Positions 9,588 through 18,061 of a stretch of DNA of 53,616 bases are shown piece by piece (the first letter of the stretch is position 1; every line of letters starts with the position of its first letter). Below the pieces are notes generated by a model. The model was given only the letters and a program-made list of their open reading frames with translations, ran no database searches and was not told the DNA's origin. The translations under genes were made by a program, and so were the position numbers. The stretch comes from Bacteroidota bacterium (GTDB taxonomy: Bacteria; Bacteroidota; Bacteroidia; UKL13-3), in contig CANGPW010000009.1 of assembly GCA_947456185.1 (NCBI GenBank), forward strand, positions 1 to 53,616, read 5' to 3'.

Positions 9588-9625
9588 AAAAAAGGGTGTT
9601 CAGTTTAAATTGTACACCCTTTTTT
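9588..9625. terminator. Bidirectional terminator between convergent carB and the ars operon
   Basis: The stem AAAAAAGGGTGT (9588-9599) / ACACCCTTTTTT (9614-9625) closes a loop of about 14 nt. It lies between the carB stop and the stop of the minus-strand ars gene at 9631, and carries an A tract on one side and a T tract on the other. Confidence 0.88.
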
Positions 9626-9630
9626 ATTGA

Positions 9631-10260
9631 TTAGTTTTTTGTTATTTTACTGGTCATATAAAGCATTTCTCTTCCAATTTCTTTTACTTTTTCTAGGTAT
9701 TTGATGCTTTCAAATTCAGTGTCATCAAATTCTTTTGGATCAATATAAGGCAATGAAATTTTTTTAAATGCGCCTGCAACAAACGGGCAACCTTCATCGG
9801 CTTGGCTGCACACCATAATGGCTATATAATTGGTTTGTGGATTATAGTTTTCTGAGTAAACTTTTGAATACAAAATATCCATGCTTTCATCTTCTTCGCC
9901 TAATGTAATATGATACTTTGGATTTGAATTTTCATCTAATTTTCTCACTTTAAAACCATATTCTTTTAGGGCATTTACCATTCTAAAATTGAATGAAGTG
10001 GCTTCCGTTCCACCCGAAAACGTATCAATATTTTTTATATTATAATGTAAGGCTGCTGTTTTTATCCATAACTGTCCTAGCTGACTTCTACGAGAATTAT
10101 GTGTACAGATTACAGTAATTTCCGCCTTGCCAAAATTTATTAAACTTTCATTGATGGCCAAGGCTAAATTTTCAAGTTCAAGTTTTCGACTTTCGGTTAT
10201 TAAATCGAATTCTATTATCAATTCATTTACTGAATGATTTAGATTTTTATAAAGTTTCAT
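9631..10260 (-). CDS. Low-molecular-weight phosphatase-type arsenate reductase-like protein
   Basis: This 209-residue protein has the CX5R phosphate/arsenate-binding loop of the LMW protein-tyrosine-phosphatase fold: C52-THNSR-R58, after the strand AEITVI. A second cysteine pair occurs in MVCSQADEGCP, where thioredoxin-coupled arsenate reductases place their resolving cysteines. An acidic YIDPKEFDDT segment follows. It would reduce arsenate to arsenite for the adjacent exporter. Its start overlaps the end of the acr3 gene by 14 bp, which argues for translational coupling in one operon. An N-terminal extension of about 45 residues precedes the catalytic strand and is longer than in classical ArsC. 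A phosphotyrosine phosphatase role is possible, but the operon context favours arsenate. Confidence 0.82.
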   Translation of the reverse strand: MKLYKNLNHSVNELIIEFDLITESRKLELENLALAINESLINFGKAEITVICTHNSRRSQLGQLWIKTAALHYNIKNIDTFSGGTEATSFNFRMVNALKEYGFKVRKLDENSNPKYHITLGEEDESMDILYSKVYSENYNPQTNYIAIMVCSQADEGCPFVAGAFKKISLPYIDPKEFDDTEFESIKYLEKVKEIGREMLYMTSKITKN

Positions 10261-11314
10261 TTTTATAAAGTTTTGTTTTTAAATAATAAGCAAATTTTAC
10301 CAATAAAATCAATGCAGGAACTTCCACCAACGGACCAATTACTCCGGCAAATGCTTGTCCGCTATTGATACCAAAAACTCCAATGGCAACTGCAATGGCC
10401 AACTCAAAATTATTGCCAGAGGCGGTAAAAGAAATAGCTGCATTTTGTGCGTAATCAGCGCCAAAAAATTTGCTTACATAAAAAGTGAGTGTAAACATAA
10501 TGGCAAAGAAAATGACCAATGGAATGGCAATTCTGATTACATCAAAAGGAATATCAACAATCATTTGGCCCTTTAAATTAAACATAACTACAATGGTAAA
10601 AAGTAAAGCAATTAATGTAATGGGCGAAATTTTGGGAATAAACTTTCTATTGAACCATTCTTCGCCTTTTGTTTTGGTTAAAACCAGCTTGCTAATTACT
10701 GCCAAGGCAAAAGGAATTCCTAAATATACACTAACAGTTTTAGCTATTTCGCCAATTGTAATATCAATGCTTAAAGCTTTTATTCCAAAAAATGGCAACA
10801 TAATTTCTAAATAAAAATAAGCATAAACACTGAAAAAAAGTACTTGTAAAATACTATTAATTCCTACCAAACCTGATACATATTCTCGGTTTCCACCAGC
10901 CAATTCGTTCCAAACAATTACCATGGCTATGCATGGAGCAAGTCCAATAATTATTAAGCCTGTCATGTAATCAGGATAATCTTTTAAAAAGGTAATGGCT
11001 AAAAAAAACATCAAAAATGGACCAACAATCCACGTGATGAAGAATGATACAAACAATAATTTTTTATTATGGAATAGCGTTGGAATTTTTTCGAATTTTA
11101 CTTTGGTAAGCGGGGGATACATCATTAAAATTAATCCAATGGCCAAAGGAATATTGGTAGTTCCTTTCGAAAAAGAATTGATAAAATTAGCCGATGATGG
11201 AATAAAATAACCAATGGATACGCCAATACCCATGGCTAAAAATATCCAAAGTGTTAAATATTGATCTAAAAAACTTAATCGTTTTTGTTGTGCAATTGTT
11301 TTGTTTGTATTCAT
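10247..11314 (-). CDS. acr3: ACR3-family arsenite efflux transporter
   Basis: A polytopic membrane protein of 355 residues with about 10 hydrophobic segments, the normal size and topology for bacterial ACR3 (bile acid/sodium symporter superfamily). The segment GLAPCIAMVIVWNELAGG contains the Cys conserved in ACR3 membrane segment 4, and GNNFELAIAVAIG matches the conserved C-terminal half motif. It extrudes arsenite (possibly antimonite) using the proton motive force. It sits 13 bp downstream of arsR and overlaps the phosphatase-like gene, giving the operon order arsR-acr3-arsC-like. Confidence 0.93.
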   Translation of the reverse strand: MNTNKTIAQQKRLSFLDQYLTLWIFLAMGIGVSIGYFIPSSANFINSFSKGTTNIPLAIGLILMMYPPLTKVKFEKIPTLFHNKKLLFVSFFITWIVGPFLMFFLAITFLKDYPDYMTGLIIIGLAPCIAMVIVWNELAGGNREYVSGLVGINSILQVLFFSVYAYFYLEIMLPFFGIKALSIDITIGEIAKTVSVYLGIPFALAVISKLVLTKTKGEEWFNRKFIPKISPITLIALLFTIVVMFNLKGQMIVDIPFDVIRIAIPLVIFFAIMFTLTFYVSKFFGADYAQNAAISFTASGNNFELAIAVAIGVFGINSGQAFAGVIGPLVEVPALILLVKFAYYLKTKLYKNETL

Positions 11315-11327
11315 TGTTTATTTGGGT

Positions 11328-11669
11328 TTAAATTATATAACAACAATTTGATTTTTTATTTTGTAAATGATTATTGATATGCGAAAAAAATGCTTGCAAA
11401 ATGCTCAATGTTTCTTCATTGATACAATAACAAATGGCATTTCCTTCAATGTTTCCTTTGATAATTCCAGCGTTTTTTAGTTCCTTTAAATGCTGTGAAA
11501 CTGTAGGTTGTGCCAATGGCAATACATTTACTATATCGCCACAAATGCATGAATCTACTGAAAGTAAATATTCAATAATTGCCACACGTGCTGGATGCCC
11601 TAATGCCTTAGCTATGGCCGCCAATTGATTTTGTTTTTCGGTAAAATGATCTGTTTTACTTGCTCCCAT
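11328..11669 (-). CDS. arsR: ArsR-family arsenic-responsive repressor
   Basis: A winged helix-turn-helix metalloregulator of 113 residues from the ATG at 11669. A TTG seven codons upstream is possible but falls inside the predicted -7 box, so I reject it. The recognition helix region is PTVSQHLKELKNAG (about 55-68). The metal-binding segment at the start of helix 3 reads DSCICGD, with Cys41 and Cys43 matching two of the three arsenite ligands of E. coli ArsR. The third is replaced. Extra cysteine pairs at C80/C82 and C109/C110 (the C-terminal NCCYII) could supply the remaining ligand. It probably represses the operon until As(III) binds. Confidence 0.93.
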   Translation of the reverse strand: MGASKTDHFTEKQNQLAAIAKALGHPARVAIIEYLLSVDSCICGDIVNVLPLAQPTVSQHLKELKNAGIIKGNIEGNAICYCINEETLSILQAFFSHINNHLQNKKSNCCYII

Positions 11670-11687
11670 TATTTTATTATTATATTG

Positions 11688-11734
11688 CAATATTACGATA
11701 AAGATTTATTTATTCAACTTTTTAAATTGAATAA
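11688..11734 (-). promoter_or_regulatory. Promoter and probable ArsR operator of the ars operon
   Basis: Reading the minus strand, TTG (complement of 11715-11717) is followed by exactly 19 nt and then TAATATTG (complement of 11688-11695). This fits the Bacteroidota -33 TTG / -7 TAnnTTTG arrangement with one mismatch. The -33 element lies inside the perfect inverted repeat TTATTCAA (11710-11717) / TTGAATAA (11727-11734), 9-nt spacer. A dimeric ArsR bound there would cover the -33 box. The predicted transcript start is about 10-15 nt before the arsR ATG. Confidence 0.6.
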
Positions 11735-11761
11735 TGTTTTTAAAAATTAAAACTTGTAACA

Positions 11762-12472
11762 CTACTCCATATTTTCATGGTCAAAATATCCTTTTGATTT
11801 TATTTTGGCAGAGAAAAAATTCAAGAATAAAACCACAAAAAATAAGAACAATAAGGCCTGCGTACTTACTAAAAATCGTCCATAGGTGGTAACGGGATAA
11901 AAGTCGCCAAAACCAATAGAGGAGGAGGTGATGATACTAAAATAAATTGCATCAAACCAATGAGTAAAAGTTTGGTTTAAATAATTTCCACTTGCATAAA
12001 TAACTGCGTAGGCAAACACAACTTCGAGGTAATTAAAAAAAAGTAAAAGCATGGATCTTTTATAAGAACGAGGCCTTGAAAATAAATCGGAAGCAAATAT
12101 TAAAGTAGGAATGTAAACAATGGTTTCCAATAATAAATATACCAAAACCATAATGATCCAGGGGTAGTATTGCCAATTATTTACCAATATAACAATTGGG
12201 AAAATTACTTTAAGTGTTACATAAAAATCCAATGCCAAATCCTGGTATTCAATTCCTTTTTTACTAGCAAAAGTTTTTAAGTAAATGCCTGGGAATAGCA
12301 ATTGCGATGTAGCTAAAAACAGACGTATAATTTTTTCAATTCCGCTGTCATCTTGGTGATGATTGTGCCAAATAGAGTTTATATTTTTTATGTTTTTTTG
12401 AATAGGGCTAACCAATGGCTTTAAATTTTTAGCATTGCTACCCAAAAATAATTTTCGAATGGTGCGTTTCAT
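11762..12472 (-). CDS. Putative potassium channel (two-TM pore-loop type)
   Basis: A membrane protein of 236 residues with hydrophobic segments near 50-65, 83-97, 103-127, 141-160 and 203-220. A pore loop lies between the last two: HWFDAIYFSIITSSSIGFGD (171-190). The selectivity-filter signature is S-I-G-F-G-D, a variant of T-V-G-Y-G-D, followed by YPVTTYGR as in many bacterial two-pore-segment channels. No cytoplasmic ligand-binding (RCK) domain is present. It is likely to conduct K+ across the inner membrane. It ends about 70 bp upstream of the ars promoter on the same strand and is probably a separate unit. Confidence 0.8.
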   Translation of the reverse strand: MKRTIRKLFLGSNAKNLKPLVSPIQKNIKNINSIWHNHHQDDSGIEKIIRLFLATSQLLFPGIYLKTFASKKGIEYQDLALDFYVTLKVIFPIVILVNNWQYYPWIIMVLVYLLLETIVYIPTLIFASDLFSRPRSYKRSMLLLFFNYLEVVFAYAVIYASGNYLNQTFTHWFDAIYFSIITSSSIGFGDFYPVTTYGRFLVSTQALLFLFFVVLFLNFFSAKIKSKGYFDHENME

Positions 12473-12700
12473 AATTAGGATGGTTTAAAGTATAGAACAG
12501 TGTAAAGTTAAGTTTTATTTTATATAAATAATACTATCATATCTATCAAAATTCATTGATAATAATTGGCATATTTTTTTTAAAAGTTACCTTTTAATAG
12601 ATTTTTTTGTCAATTTTTAAATTGAAAATGAATAAGAAAAAGCAATTCTAATTTTTTTATAAACTATAAATTTTGTAATCTTGAATAGAATTAAAAAAAA

Positions 12701-13324
12701 ATGACATTAGCTATATTAATCCTTTTAGCCTATTTATTAGGTTCTATTCCTACTGCAGTTTGGTACGGTAAAACTTTTCATAAAATTGATGTTCGCGAGC
12801 ATGGAAGTGGAAATGCTGGCGCTACGAATACTTTGCGTATTTTAGGTAATAAAGCTGGTTTTATTGTGCTTTTCATTGATTTGTTAAAAGGTTTTTTAGC
12901 CTCCAGTTTGATATATTTTTCAGCAATAGAAGTTGAACCTCAAAATCATTTTAACTTCCAAATGGCATTGGGTGTAACTGCAGTTTTAGGTCATGTGTAT
13001 CCTATATTTGCAGGATTTAAAGGCGGAAAAGGAATTGCCACTATATTGGGCATGTGTATAGCTTTAAATTGGCAAATTGCATTGATTTGTATTTTGGTTT
13101 TTGTTACTATTGTTGCTATTACCAAATACATTTCGCTTGGAAGCATGATTACTGCTGGTATTGGTGCAATACTTTCTTTTTATTTTTATAACAATAATGT
13201 GCTTGCAAATTGCTTTTTTTGTGCCATAGCAATTCTAGTAGTTTATACTCACAGAACAAATATTACCAGGCTTAAAGAAGGAACAGAAAATAAATTATCA
13301 TTTAAAAAGAAGAAAAATCAATAA
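12701..13324 (+). CDS. plsY: Glycerol-3-phosphate acyltransferase PlsY
   Basis: An inner-membrane enzyme of 207 residues that transfers the acyl group of acyl-phosphate to glycerol-3-phosphate, the first step of phospholipid synthesis. Motif 1 (LLGSIPTAVWYGK) is followed by the Gly/Asn-rich GSGNAGATNTLR (about 36-47). The second conserved glycine-rich loop is FAGFKGGKGIAT. Five membrane segments are visible, the usual number. The clpS-like gene follows after 14 bp, so the two are probably co-transcribed. Confidence 0.96.
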   Translation: MTLAILILLAYLLGSIPTAVWYGKTFHKIDVREHGSGNAGATNTLRILGNKAGFIVLFIDLLKGFLASSLIYFSAIEVEPQNHFNFQMALGVTAVLGHVYPIFAGFKGGKGIATILGMCIALNWQIALICILVFVTIVAITKYISLGSMITAGIGAILSFYFYNNNVLANCFFCAIAILVVYTHRTNITRLKEGTENKLSFKKKKNQ

Positions 13325-13338
13325 TTATTTAAAAATAA

Positions 13339-13611
13339 ATGCAAACAGAAAAAGAACTAGAAGTTGATGTATTGGATTTAATAGACAATGGTTATAAAGT
13401 TGTTTTATATAATGACGATGTAAATACTTTTGATTGGGTTATTGAATGTCTATGTGAAATTTGTGAACATGATGCATTACAAGCAGAACAATGTGCCATG
13501 TTGGTGCATTATAAAGGAAAAGCTTTGGTTAAAAATGGCGAAGAAGAAAAATTAAAAAGTATTTGCCAAGCGCTTTGCGATAGAGGACTTTCAGCTGTTG
13601 TGGAGCAATGA
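13339..13611 (+). CDS. clpS: ClpS-family adaptor for the ClpAP protease
   Basis: A small protein of 90 residues with the ClpS core: VVLYNDDVNTFDWVIECL (N-degron pocket region), then AEQCAMLVHYKGKALVKNG with the conserved His of the MLVHYKG motif. ClpS delivers proteins with destabilising N-terminal residues to ClpA/ClpC. The N-terminal tail is short. It is the distal gene of the plsY pair. ClpA/ClpC is not in this window. Confidence 0.9.
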   Translation: MQTEKELEVDVLDLIDNGYKVVLYNDDVNTFDWVIECLCEICEHDALQAEQCAMLVHYKGKALVKNGEEEKLKSICQALCDRGLSAVVEQ

Positions 13612-13655
13612 GAAATGAGAAATGGGATTTGAGAGATGGGAATCTTTCAATCCTA
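13612..13655 (+). repeat. Short purine-rich direct repeats after clpS
   Basis: The stop codon of clpS is followed by imperfect repeats of GAGAAATG / GAGAGATGGG. No coding potential is seen. It may be slippage-derived filler. Confidence 0.5.
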
Positions 13656-13663
13656 TAATTTTG
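13628..13663 (+). promoter_or_regulatory. Candidate promoter of the CoA-transferase gene
   Basis: TTTG (13628-13631) and TAATTTTG (13656-13663) match the Bacteroidota -33 and -7 elements. The spacing of 24 nt is longer than the usual 19-21. The start codon is at 13705, giving a leader of about 35 nt. Confidence 0.35.
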
Positions 13664-13704
13664 TAATTTTTCAATCTTCCAATTTAAAATAATAAAACAA
13701 AAAT

Positions 13705-14403
13705 ATGTTACATAAAGTAGTTGAAAATGCTAACGAAGCAATCAAAGATATAGCAGATGGTGCAGTAATTATGTTAGGTGGATTTGGACTTTGTGGTATT
13801 CCCGAAAATTCAATTACAGCATTGGTCAATAAAGGCGTTAAAAACTTAACTTGTATAAGTAATAACGCAGGTGTTGACGGCTTTGGCATTGGCTTATTGC
13901 TCAACACACATCAAGTAAAAAAAATGGTTTCAAGTTATGTAGGTGAAAACGCAGAATTTGAACGTCAGTTATTAAGTGGTGAGTTAGAAGTAGAATTAAT
14001 TCCTCAAGGAACTTTAGCCACTCGTTGCATGGCCGCAGGTTATGGAATGCCAGCTATTTTTACGCCTGCTGGTATTGGTACAGAAGTAGCCATTGGAAAA
14101 GAAACCCGCGAATTTGACGGTCAAATCTATTTGTTAGAACACGCATTTAAGTCCGATTTTGCTATAGTTAAAGCTTGGAAAGGCGATACACACGGAAATT
14201 TAATTTTCAGAGCAACTTCGCGTAATTTTAATCCATTAATGGCCATGGCGGGTAAAATTACCATTGCTGAAGTGGAAGAATTAGTGCCAGCTGGCGAATT
14301 AGATCCCGATATGATTCATACACCAGGAATTTATGTAAACAGAATATTTAAAGGAGAAAATTACGAAAAGAGAATTGAACAAATTACAACAAGAGCAAAG
14401 TAA
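13705..14403 (+). CDS. scoA: 3-oxoacid CoA-transferase subunit A (SCOT type), without an adjacent subunit B
   Basis: A 232-residue protein of the usual length for the A subunit of succinyl-CoA:3-ketoacid CoA-transferase. The CoA-binding glycine motif appears as [13 protein letters not shown] (about 25-37). Later conserved parts are [21 protein letters not shown] and [17 protein letters not shown]. With subunit B it would move CoA from succinyl-CoA to acetoacetate during ketone or branched-chain amino acid breakdown. Subunit B, which carries the catalytic Glu and normally follows directly, is not here; the next gene is convergent. B must be elsewhere in the genome or lost. Confidence 0.93.
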   Translation: MLHKVVENANEAIKDIADGAVIMLGGFGLCGIPENSITALVNKGVKNLTCISNNAGVDGFGIGLLLNTHQVKKMVSSYVGENAEFERQLLSGELEVELIPQGTLATRCMAAGYGMPAIFTPAGIGTEVAIGKETREFDGQIYLLEHAFKSDFAIVKAWKGDTHGNLIFRATSRNFNPLMAMAGKITIAEVEELVPAGELDPDMIHTPGIYVNRIFKGENYEKRIEQITTRAK

Positions 14404-14424
14404 TAGTATTTAAAAACTTAGCAT

Positions 14425-15201
14425 TTACCAAATTAACTTTTCTTTATTTAAAAATGCATTGATTCCACGTTTGCAATCGTTTGTTTGGCGTGCGTGAGAA
14501 TTCATTTCGGCTGCATAATTTAACGCATCATTCAAATTACGATTTTGTACTTCATCAATCATTTTTTTTGTTAAAGCCAAACTTTGTTCAGATGCTCCGG
14601 TACAAAGTTTTTGAGCAAAATTAAACACGTAACTTTCTATGTCATTTGCTGCAATTACTTCATTAATTAATTGATAGTTTTTGGCTTGTTCAGCATTAAA
14701 TAATTCAGCTGTTAGTAATAATTTTTTAGCGGTTTGTTCGCCTACTTTTCTAACTAAAAATACCATAACAATGGCAGGAACAAATCCAATTTTTACTTCA
14801 GAATACGAGAATTTACTTTCAGGAATTGCAAAGCAAAAATCGCAAATACTGGCTAAGCCACAACCACCTGCTATGGCCGCACCTGCTACTTGTGCAATCA
14901 CAATTTTAGGTGATTGGTAAATCATGGCAAACAGCTCTTTTAAATGATTACTATCTGCTAAATTTTCCTCGTAAGTATTGTTTTGCATGTCTTGTAAACT
15001 TGCTAAATCAGCACCACTACAAAAAGCTTCGCCAATAGCTTTAATAACTATTACTTTACAGTTTTTATCACTTTCGGCTTGGGCGAAAACACGTTTTATT
15101 TCTGCTACAAATTCAAAACTTAAGGCATTGCGTTTTTCTGGTCGGTTTAAAATAATATAACCCACACGTTCTTTTACTTCAAATAAAACTAAATCGTTCA
15201 T
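14425..15201 (-). CDS. Enoyl-CoA hydratase/isomerase family protein
   Basis: A crotonase-fold protein of 258 residues. Oxyanion-hole segments are IGEAFCSGADLASL (about 55-68) and AGAAIAGGCGLASI (about 104-117). The N-terminal ILNRPEKRNALS motif binds CoA. It hydrates or isomerises an enoyl-CoA. The SGADL sequence and context next to a CoA-transferase would suit methylglutaconyl-CoA hydratase of leucine catabolism, but this cannot be settled from sequence alone. It is convergent with the CoA-transferase gene and starts 11 bp after the comEC-like stop at 15213, suggesting co-transcription with comEC upstream. Confidence 0.9.
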   Translation of the reverse strand: MNDLVLFEVKERVGYIILNRPEKRNALSFEFVAEIKRVFAQAESDKNCKVIVIKAIGEAFCSGADLASLQDMQNNTYEENLADSNHLKELFAMIYQSPKIVIAQVAGAAIAGGCGLASICDFCFAIPESKFSYSEVKIGFVPAIVMVFLVRKVGEQTAKKLLLTAELFNAEQAKNYQLINEVIAANDIESYVFNFAQKLCTGASEQSLALTKKMIDEVQNRNLNDALNYAAEMNSHARQTNDCKRGINAFLNKEKLIW

Positions 15202-15212
15202 AGTATTTAAAA

Positions 15213-17273
15213 TTATGGTTCAATATTAAAGGTAAAAGCGCCATTTTCCATCACATTATTTCCATTGATATTTTTATAGCTTAAAAATTTTGAAATTGTT
15301 TGAGCTTGATTTGTTTTTAGTTTGGAACTAATTATCACTGAAGCAGTATTATTTTTAATCAAATTAGTATCTATAAATGTTTTTTGAGTTAAAATATTGA
15401 TACAATCTGGCAAAATAGTTTTGCCAATATTTAGCTTCATTTTGTTCAATGATATTTGCAAATTATTAGAAAATAGAATGGTGTCAATATCAGTAATTCT
15501 GCATGCCCAAATATGTTGTTGTATGTGAAAATGGATTTTGTCAGCATTGTTTAACAAGGAAGAATCAGCAATTAATATACTTTTATTGCCATCAAAAATT
15601 TGCATAGCAAAAGTTTTATTGATATTGTAAACTGTAATAAATTTTTGATGTTGAATTTTATAATCTTCGTATGCATTTACCAAAAAAACGAGAATAAAAA
15701 ATACCAATCCGAGTTTTGCCAAGTATTGTTTTCTAGTAATAAAATAACTACAAGTATATGCTACCGCAATAAATATAAGAATGGTTTCTATTTCATTGAT
15801 TTGAATTCCAGAAATAAAAGAAAATGGCAGTTTTTCGAGCCAAAGCACAATAATATTGGTAATAGCAATAAGCCATTTTACCACCCAACCTAAAGCCATT
15901 GCTGCGTATTTAAATAGTGAAAATAACTGAGCCAAACCAGCCATAAAAATCATTGCAATGGCAACAAAAATTACAAATGTAGTTAGCGGAATAATTAATA
16001 AATTTGATATAATAAAATAAACTGGAAACTGATGAAAATATAATAATCCTAAAGGAAAAGTTGCCAATTGCGCAGCAATAGAAACCGAAATTATATTCCA
16101 AACTTCATTGCCAATTTTACTATTAAAAGTAAACCATTGTTTAAAATATTTTTGAATGTTTACAATGCCAAAAACTGCTAAAAAACTTAATTGGAAACCA
16201 ACATTCGAAAGCATGTTACTATCAAACAATAGCAGCACAAATGCTGATGCGGCCAAGGTATTATTTATATTGGGTTTGTTCTTTACCATATTTCCTAAGG
16301 CAACAAAACTAAACATCACACTTGCTCTTAAAATAGAAGGCGAAAGACCACATAACAACGAATAAGCCCAAATAATAATTAATGAAATAATTGCTTTTAA
16401 AACGCGTTGATATTGTCGTTTATCAAAATATTTAAGCAACAAATTAATGAGCCAAAAAATTAAACCAACATGCATTCCACTAACAGCTAATACATGCAAA
16501 GTTCCAGTATTTGAATATGCTCTAACCAACTCTGGATTTATTTCATCATCATAACCATAAAGCAATGCTTTGGAAATGGCTATTTCATTTACACCTTGAA
16601 CATATTTTAAAAGTGAAGCGTTGAAAAATGCTTGTGCTTGATATGCAATTTTCCATAATATATTTCCACCTAAATGGTCAATTACTGCAAAATTATTTTT
16701 GGTAATATATGCTTGTCGGTATATTTGGTTAAAAGCAAGGTAACGTTTGTAGTTAAACTCATAAGGATTTTGCGGACCTTTAATTTCTTGACTCGTATTT
16801 TTAATTATTAAGCGAGTTCCATATTTTAAATGAGCTAAAATAGTTGAATCTTTTTCAAAATAAATCATCAAATTTCCATCAACTGGAATTGATTTCCCAT
16901 GATTAATTACAAGTAAAACATTGGCTTTACATTTAATAGAATTTTTACGCATTTGCCCAGGTTCTGAAATATCTATTACTAAATATTCTCCATTGGTTTT
17001 GGTAAAATGTGTTTGATAGTTTAAATGATTTTGGCTTGTATGCAATGCAATTCCACTAAATAACAATGTAATATTAAAAAAAATCCCAAAAATTTTATTG
17101 TGAAATTGATAAAGAAAAACTTTCCAAATGATGAATAAAACTAGGAATAAAATGGATAAAAGCACTGAAATAGTAATTATTGGCATTGGAAAAAACAGGT
17201 TGATTCCAATGCCAATAGTTATTGGGATTACTATTCTAACAAATGGAATTAGATGCCAAAAACCTGCTAACAT
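15213..17273 (-). CDS. comEC: ComEC/Rec2-family DNA-uptake channel, no metallo-beta-lactamase domain
   Basis: A large inner-membrane protein of 686 residues. N-terminal membrane segments (about 5-75) are followed by the OB-fold-like periplasmic region. The competence core (about 215-500) has the signature SNTGTLHVLAVSGMHVGLIF and several membrane helices. The C-terminal roughly 140 residues are soluble but lack the HxHxDH motif of the metallo-beta-lactamase domain of longer ComEC proteins. It forms the channel taking single-stranded DNA into the cytoplasm during transformation. No other competence gene is adjacent. Confidence 0.9.
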   Translation of the reverse strand: MLAGFWHLIPFVRIVIPITIGIGINLFFPMPIITISVLLSILFLVLFIIWKVFLYQFHNKIFGIFFNITLLFSGIALHTSQNHLNYQTHFTKTNGEYLVIDISEPGQMRKNSIKCKANVLLVINHGKSIPVDGNLMIYFEKDSTILAHLKYGTRLIIKNTSQEIKGPQNPYEFNYKRYLAFNQIYRQAYITKNNFAVIDHLGGNILWKIAYQAQAFFNASLLKYVQGVNEIAISKALLYGYDDEINPELVRAYSNTGTLHVLAVSGMHVGLIFWLINLLLKYFDKRQYQRVLKAIISLIIIWAYSLLCGLSPSILRASVMFSFVALGNMVKNKPNINNTLAASAFVLLLFDSNMLSNVGFQLSFLAVFGIVNIQKYFKQWFTFNSKIGNEVWNIISVSIAAQLATFPLGLLYFHQFPVYFIISNLLIIPLTTFVIFVAIAMIFMAGLAQLFSLFKYAAMALGWVVKWLIAITNIIVLWLEKLPFSFISGIQINEIETILIFIAVAYTCSYFITRKQYLAKLGLVFFILVFLVNAYEDYKIQHQKFITVYNINKTFAMQIFDGNKSILIADSSLLNNADKIHFHIQQHIWACRITDIDTILFSNNLQISLNKMKLNIGKTILPDCINILTQKTFIDTNLIKNNTASVIISSKLKTNQAQTISKFLSYKNINGNNVMENGAFTFNIEP

Positions 17274-17404
17274 AAAAACAAATTAAATTAAAATTAATTA
17301 TATTACAACATACATAATTTTAAACAAGTGTATAAAACTGTTTATTAATGAAACTAATAAATTGATTTTGGGAGTTTATAATTGCACAAACAAATTAAAA
17401 ATTT

Positions 17405-17863
17405 ATGGGATATTCTACATTATTATTGATTCACAGTTGGTTAAGATGGGCGTTTTTATTTGCGGCATTGTATGCGATTATTCGTTCTTTAGATGGTAAA
17501 ATAAATAACAAACCATTTGGAAAAGAGGAAAATACAGCAGCTAAAATTTTGGTAGCTTTAACGCATACCATGTTATTGTTAGGATTAGTACTTTGGTTCA
17601 TTAGTCCAAATGTACAACAAGCATTATCGCAAGGCGCATCGGTTTTTATGAAAGATAAAGTTTTGAGAGCTATGGTAATGGAGCATCCATTAATTAATAT
17701 TATTGCAGTAGTTTTTATACAATTAGGTAGAATAAAAAGTAAAAAAGCATATGAAGATGCTAGTAAACACATGAGAAGTTTGGTTTATTATGGAATTGGT
17801 TTACTTTTAATTTTATCGAGAATTCCTTGGGGAACAAGTCCAATGCTAAGAGGAATGGAATAA
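17405..17863 (+). CDS. Conserved small membrane protein, four helices, cytochrome-b-like annotation in relatives
   Basis: A protein of 152 residues with hydrophobic segments near 5-25, 47-65, 93-107 and 126-138. Histidines lie in or next to several of them (H10 in LLIHSWLRWAF, H54 in LVALTHTML, H95 in MEHPLIN, H122 in KHMRSL). Such spaced His could ligate haem, but no family motif is decisive. It is a widespread type of Bacteroidota membrane protein and I cannot assign a function. It stands alone and is followed by a hairpin. Confidence 0.75.
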   Translation: MGYSTLLLIHSWLRWAFLFAALYAIIRSLDGKINNKPFGKEENTAAKILVALTHTMLLLGLVLWFISPNVQQALSQGASVFMKDKVLRAMVMEHPLINIIAVVFIQLGRIKSKKAYEDASKHMRSLVYYGIGLLLILSRIPWGTSPMLRGME

Positions 17864-17886
17864 ATAGCTTTTAAATTAATATTTTA

Positions 17887-17918
17887 AAATAGCTGTATGC
17901 CCTTGTATACAGCTATTT
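17887..17918. terminator. Terminator-like hairpin
   Basis: A perfect 12-bp stem, AAATAGCTGTAT (17887-17898) / ATACAGCTATTT (17907-17918), has an 8-nt loop. The T tract is short, so it is a weaker rho-independent signal. It closes the small membrane-protein gene. Confidence 0.7.
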
Positions 17919-18061
17919 GTGTTTAAAAAGTTTGATGTTTTTATAGTTTTAAATTTTACATGTTTTAGTTCAATTAAAATAATCATGTTTTATTATTCAT
18001 TTTTCTGCTTTTTGATTCAAACAATTTTATTATTTTCGTCCGATTTTGCTAAAATCAAGAT

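Noticed and set aside
10355-11210. Plus-strand frames opposite acr3
   Set aside because: They are shadows of the strongly supported ACR3 transporter frame.
11670-11690. TTG start for arsR
   Set aside because: It lies within the predicted -7 promoter box; the ATG at 11669 is better.
13612-13704. Small gene between clpS and the CoA-transferase gene
   Set aside because: Purine-rich direct repeats and no frame with protein-like composition; only a possible promoter is supported.
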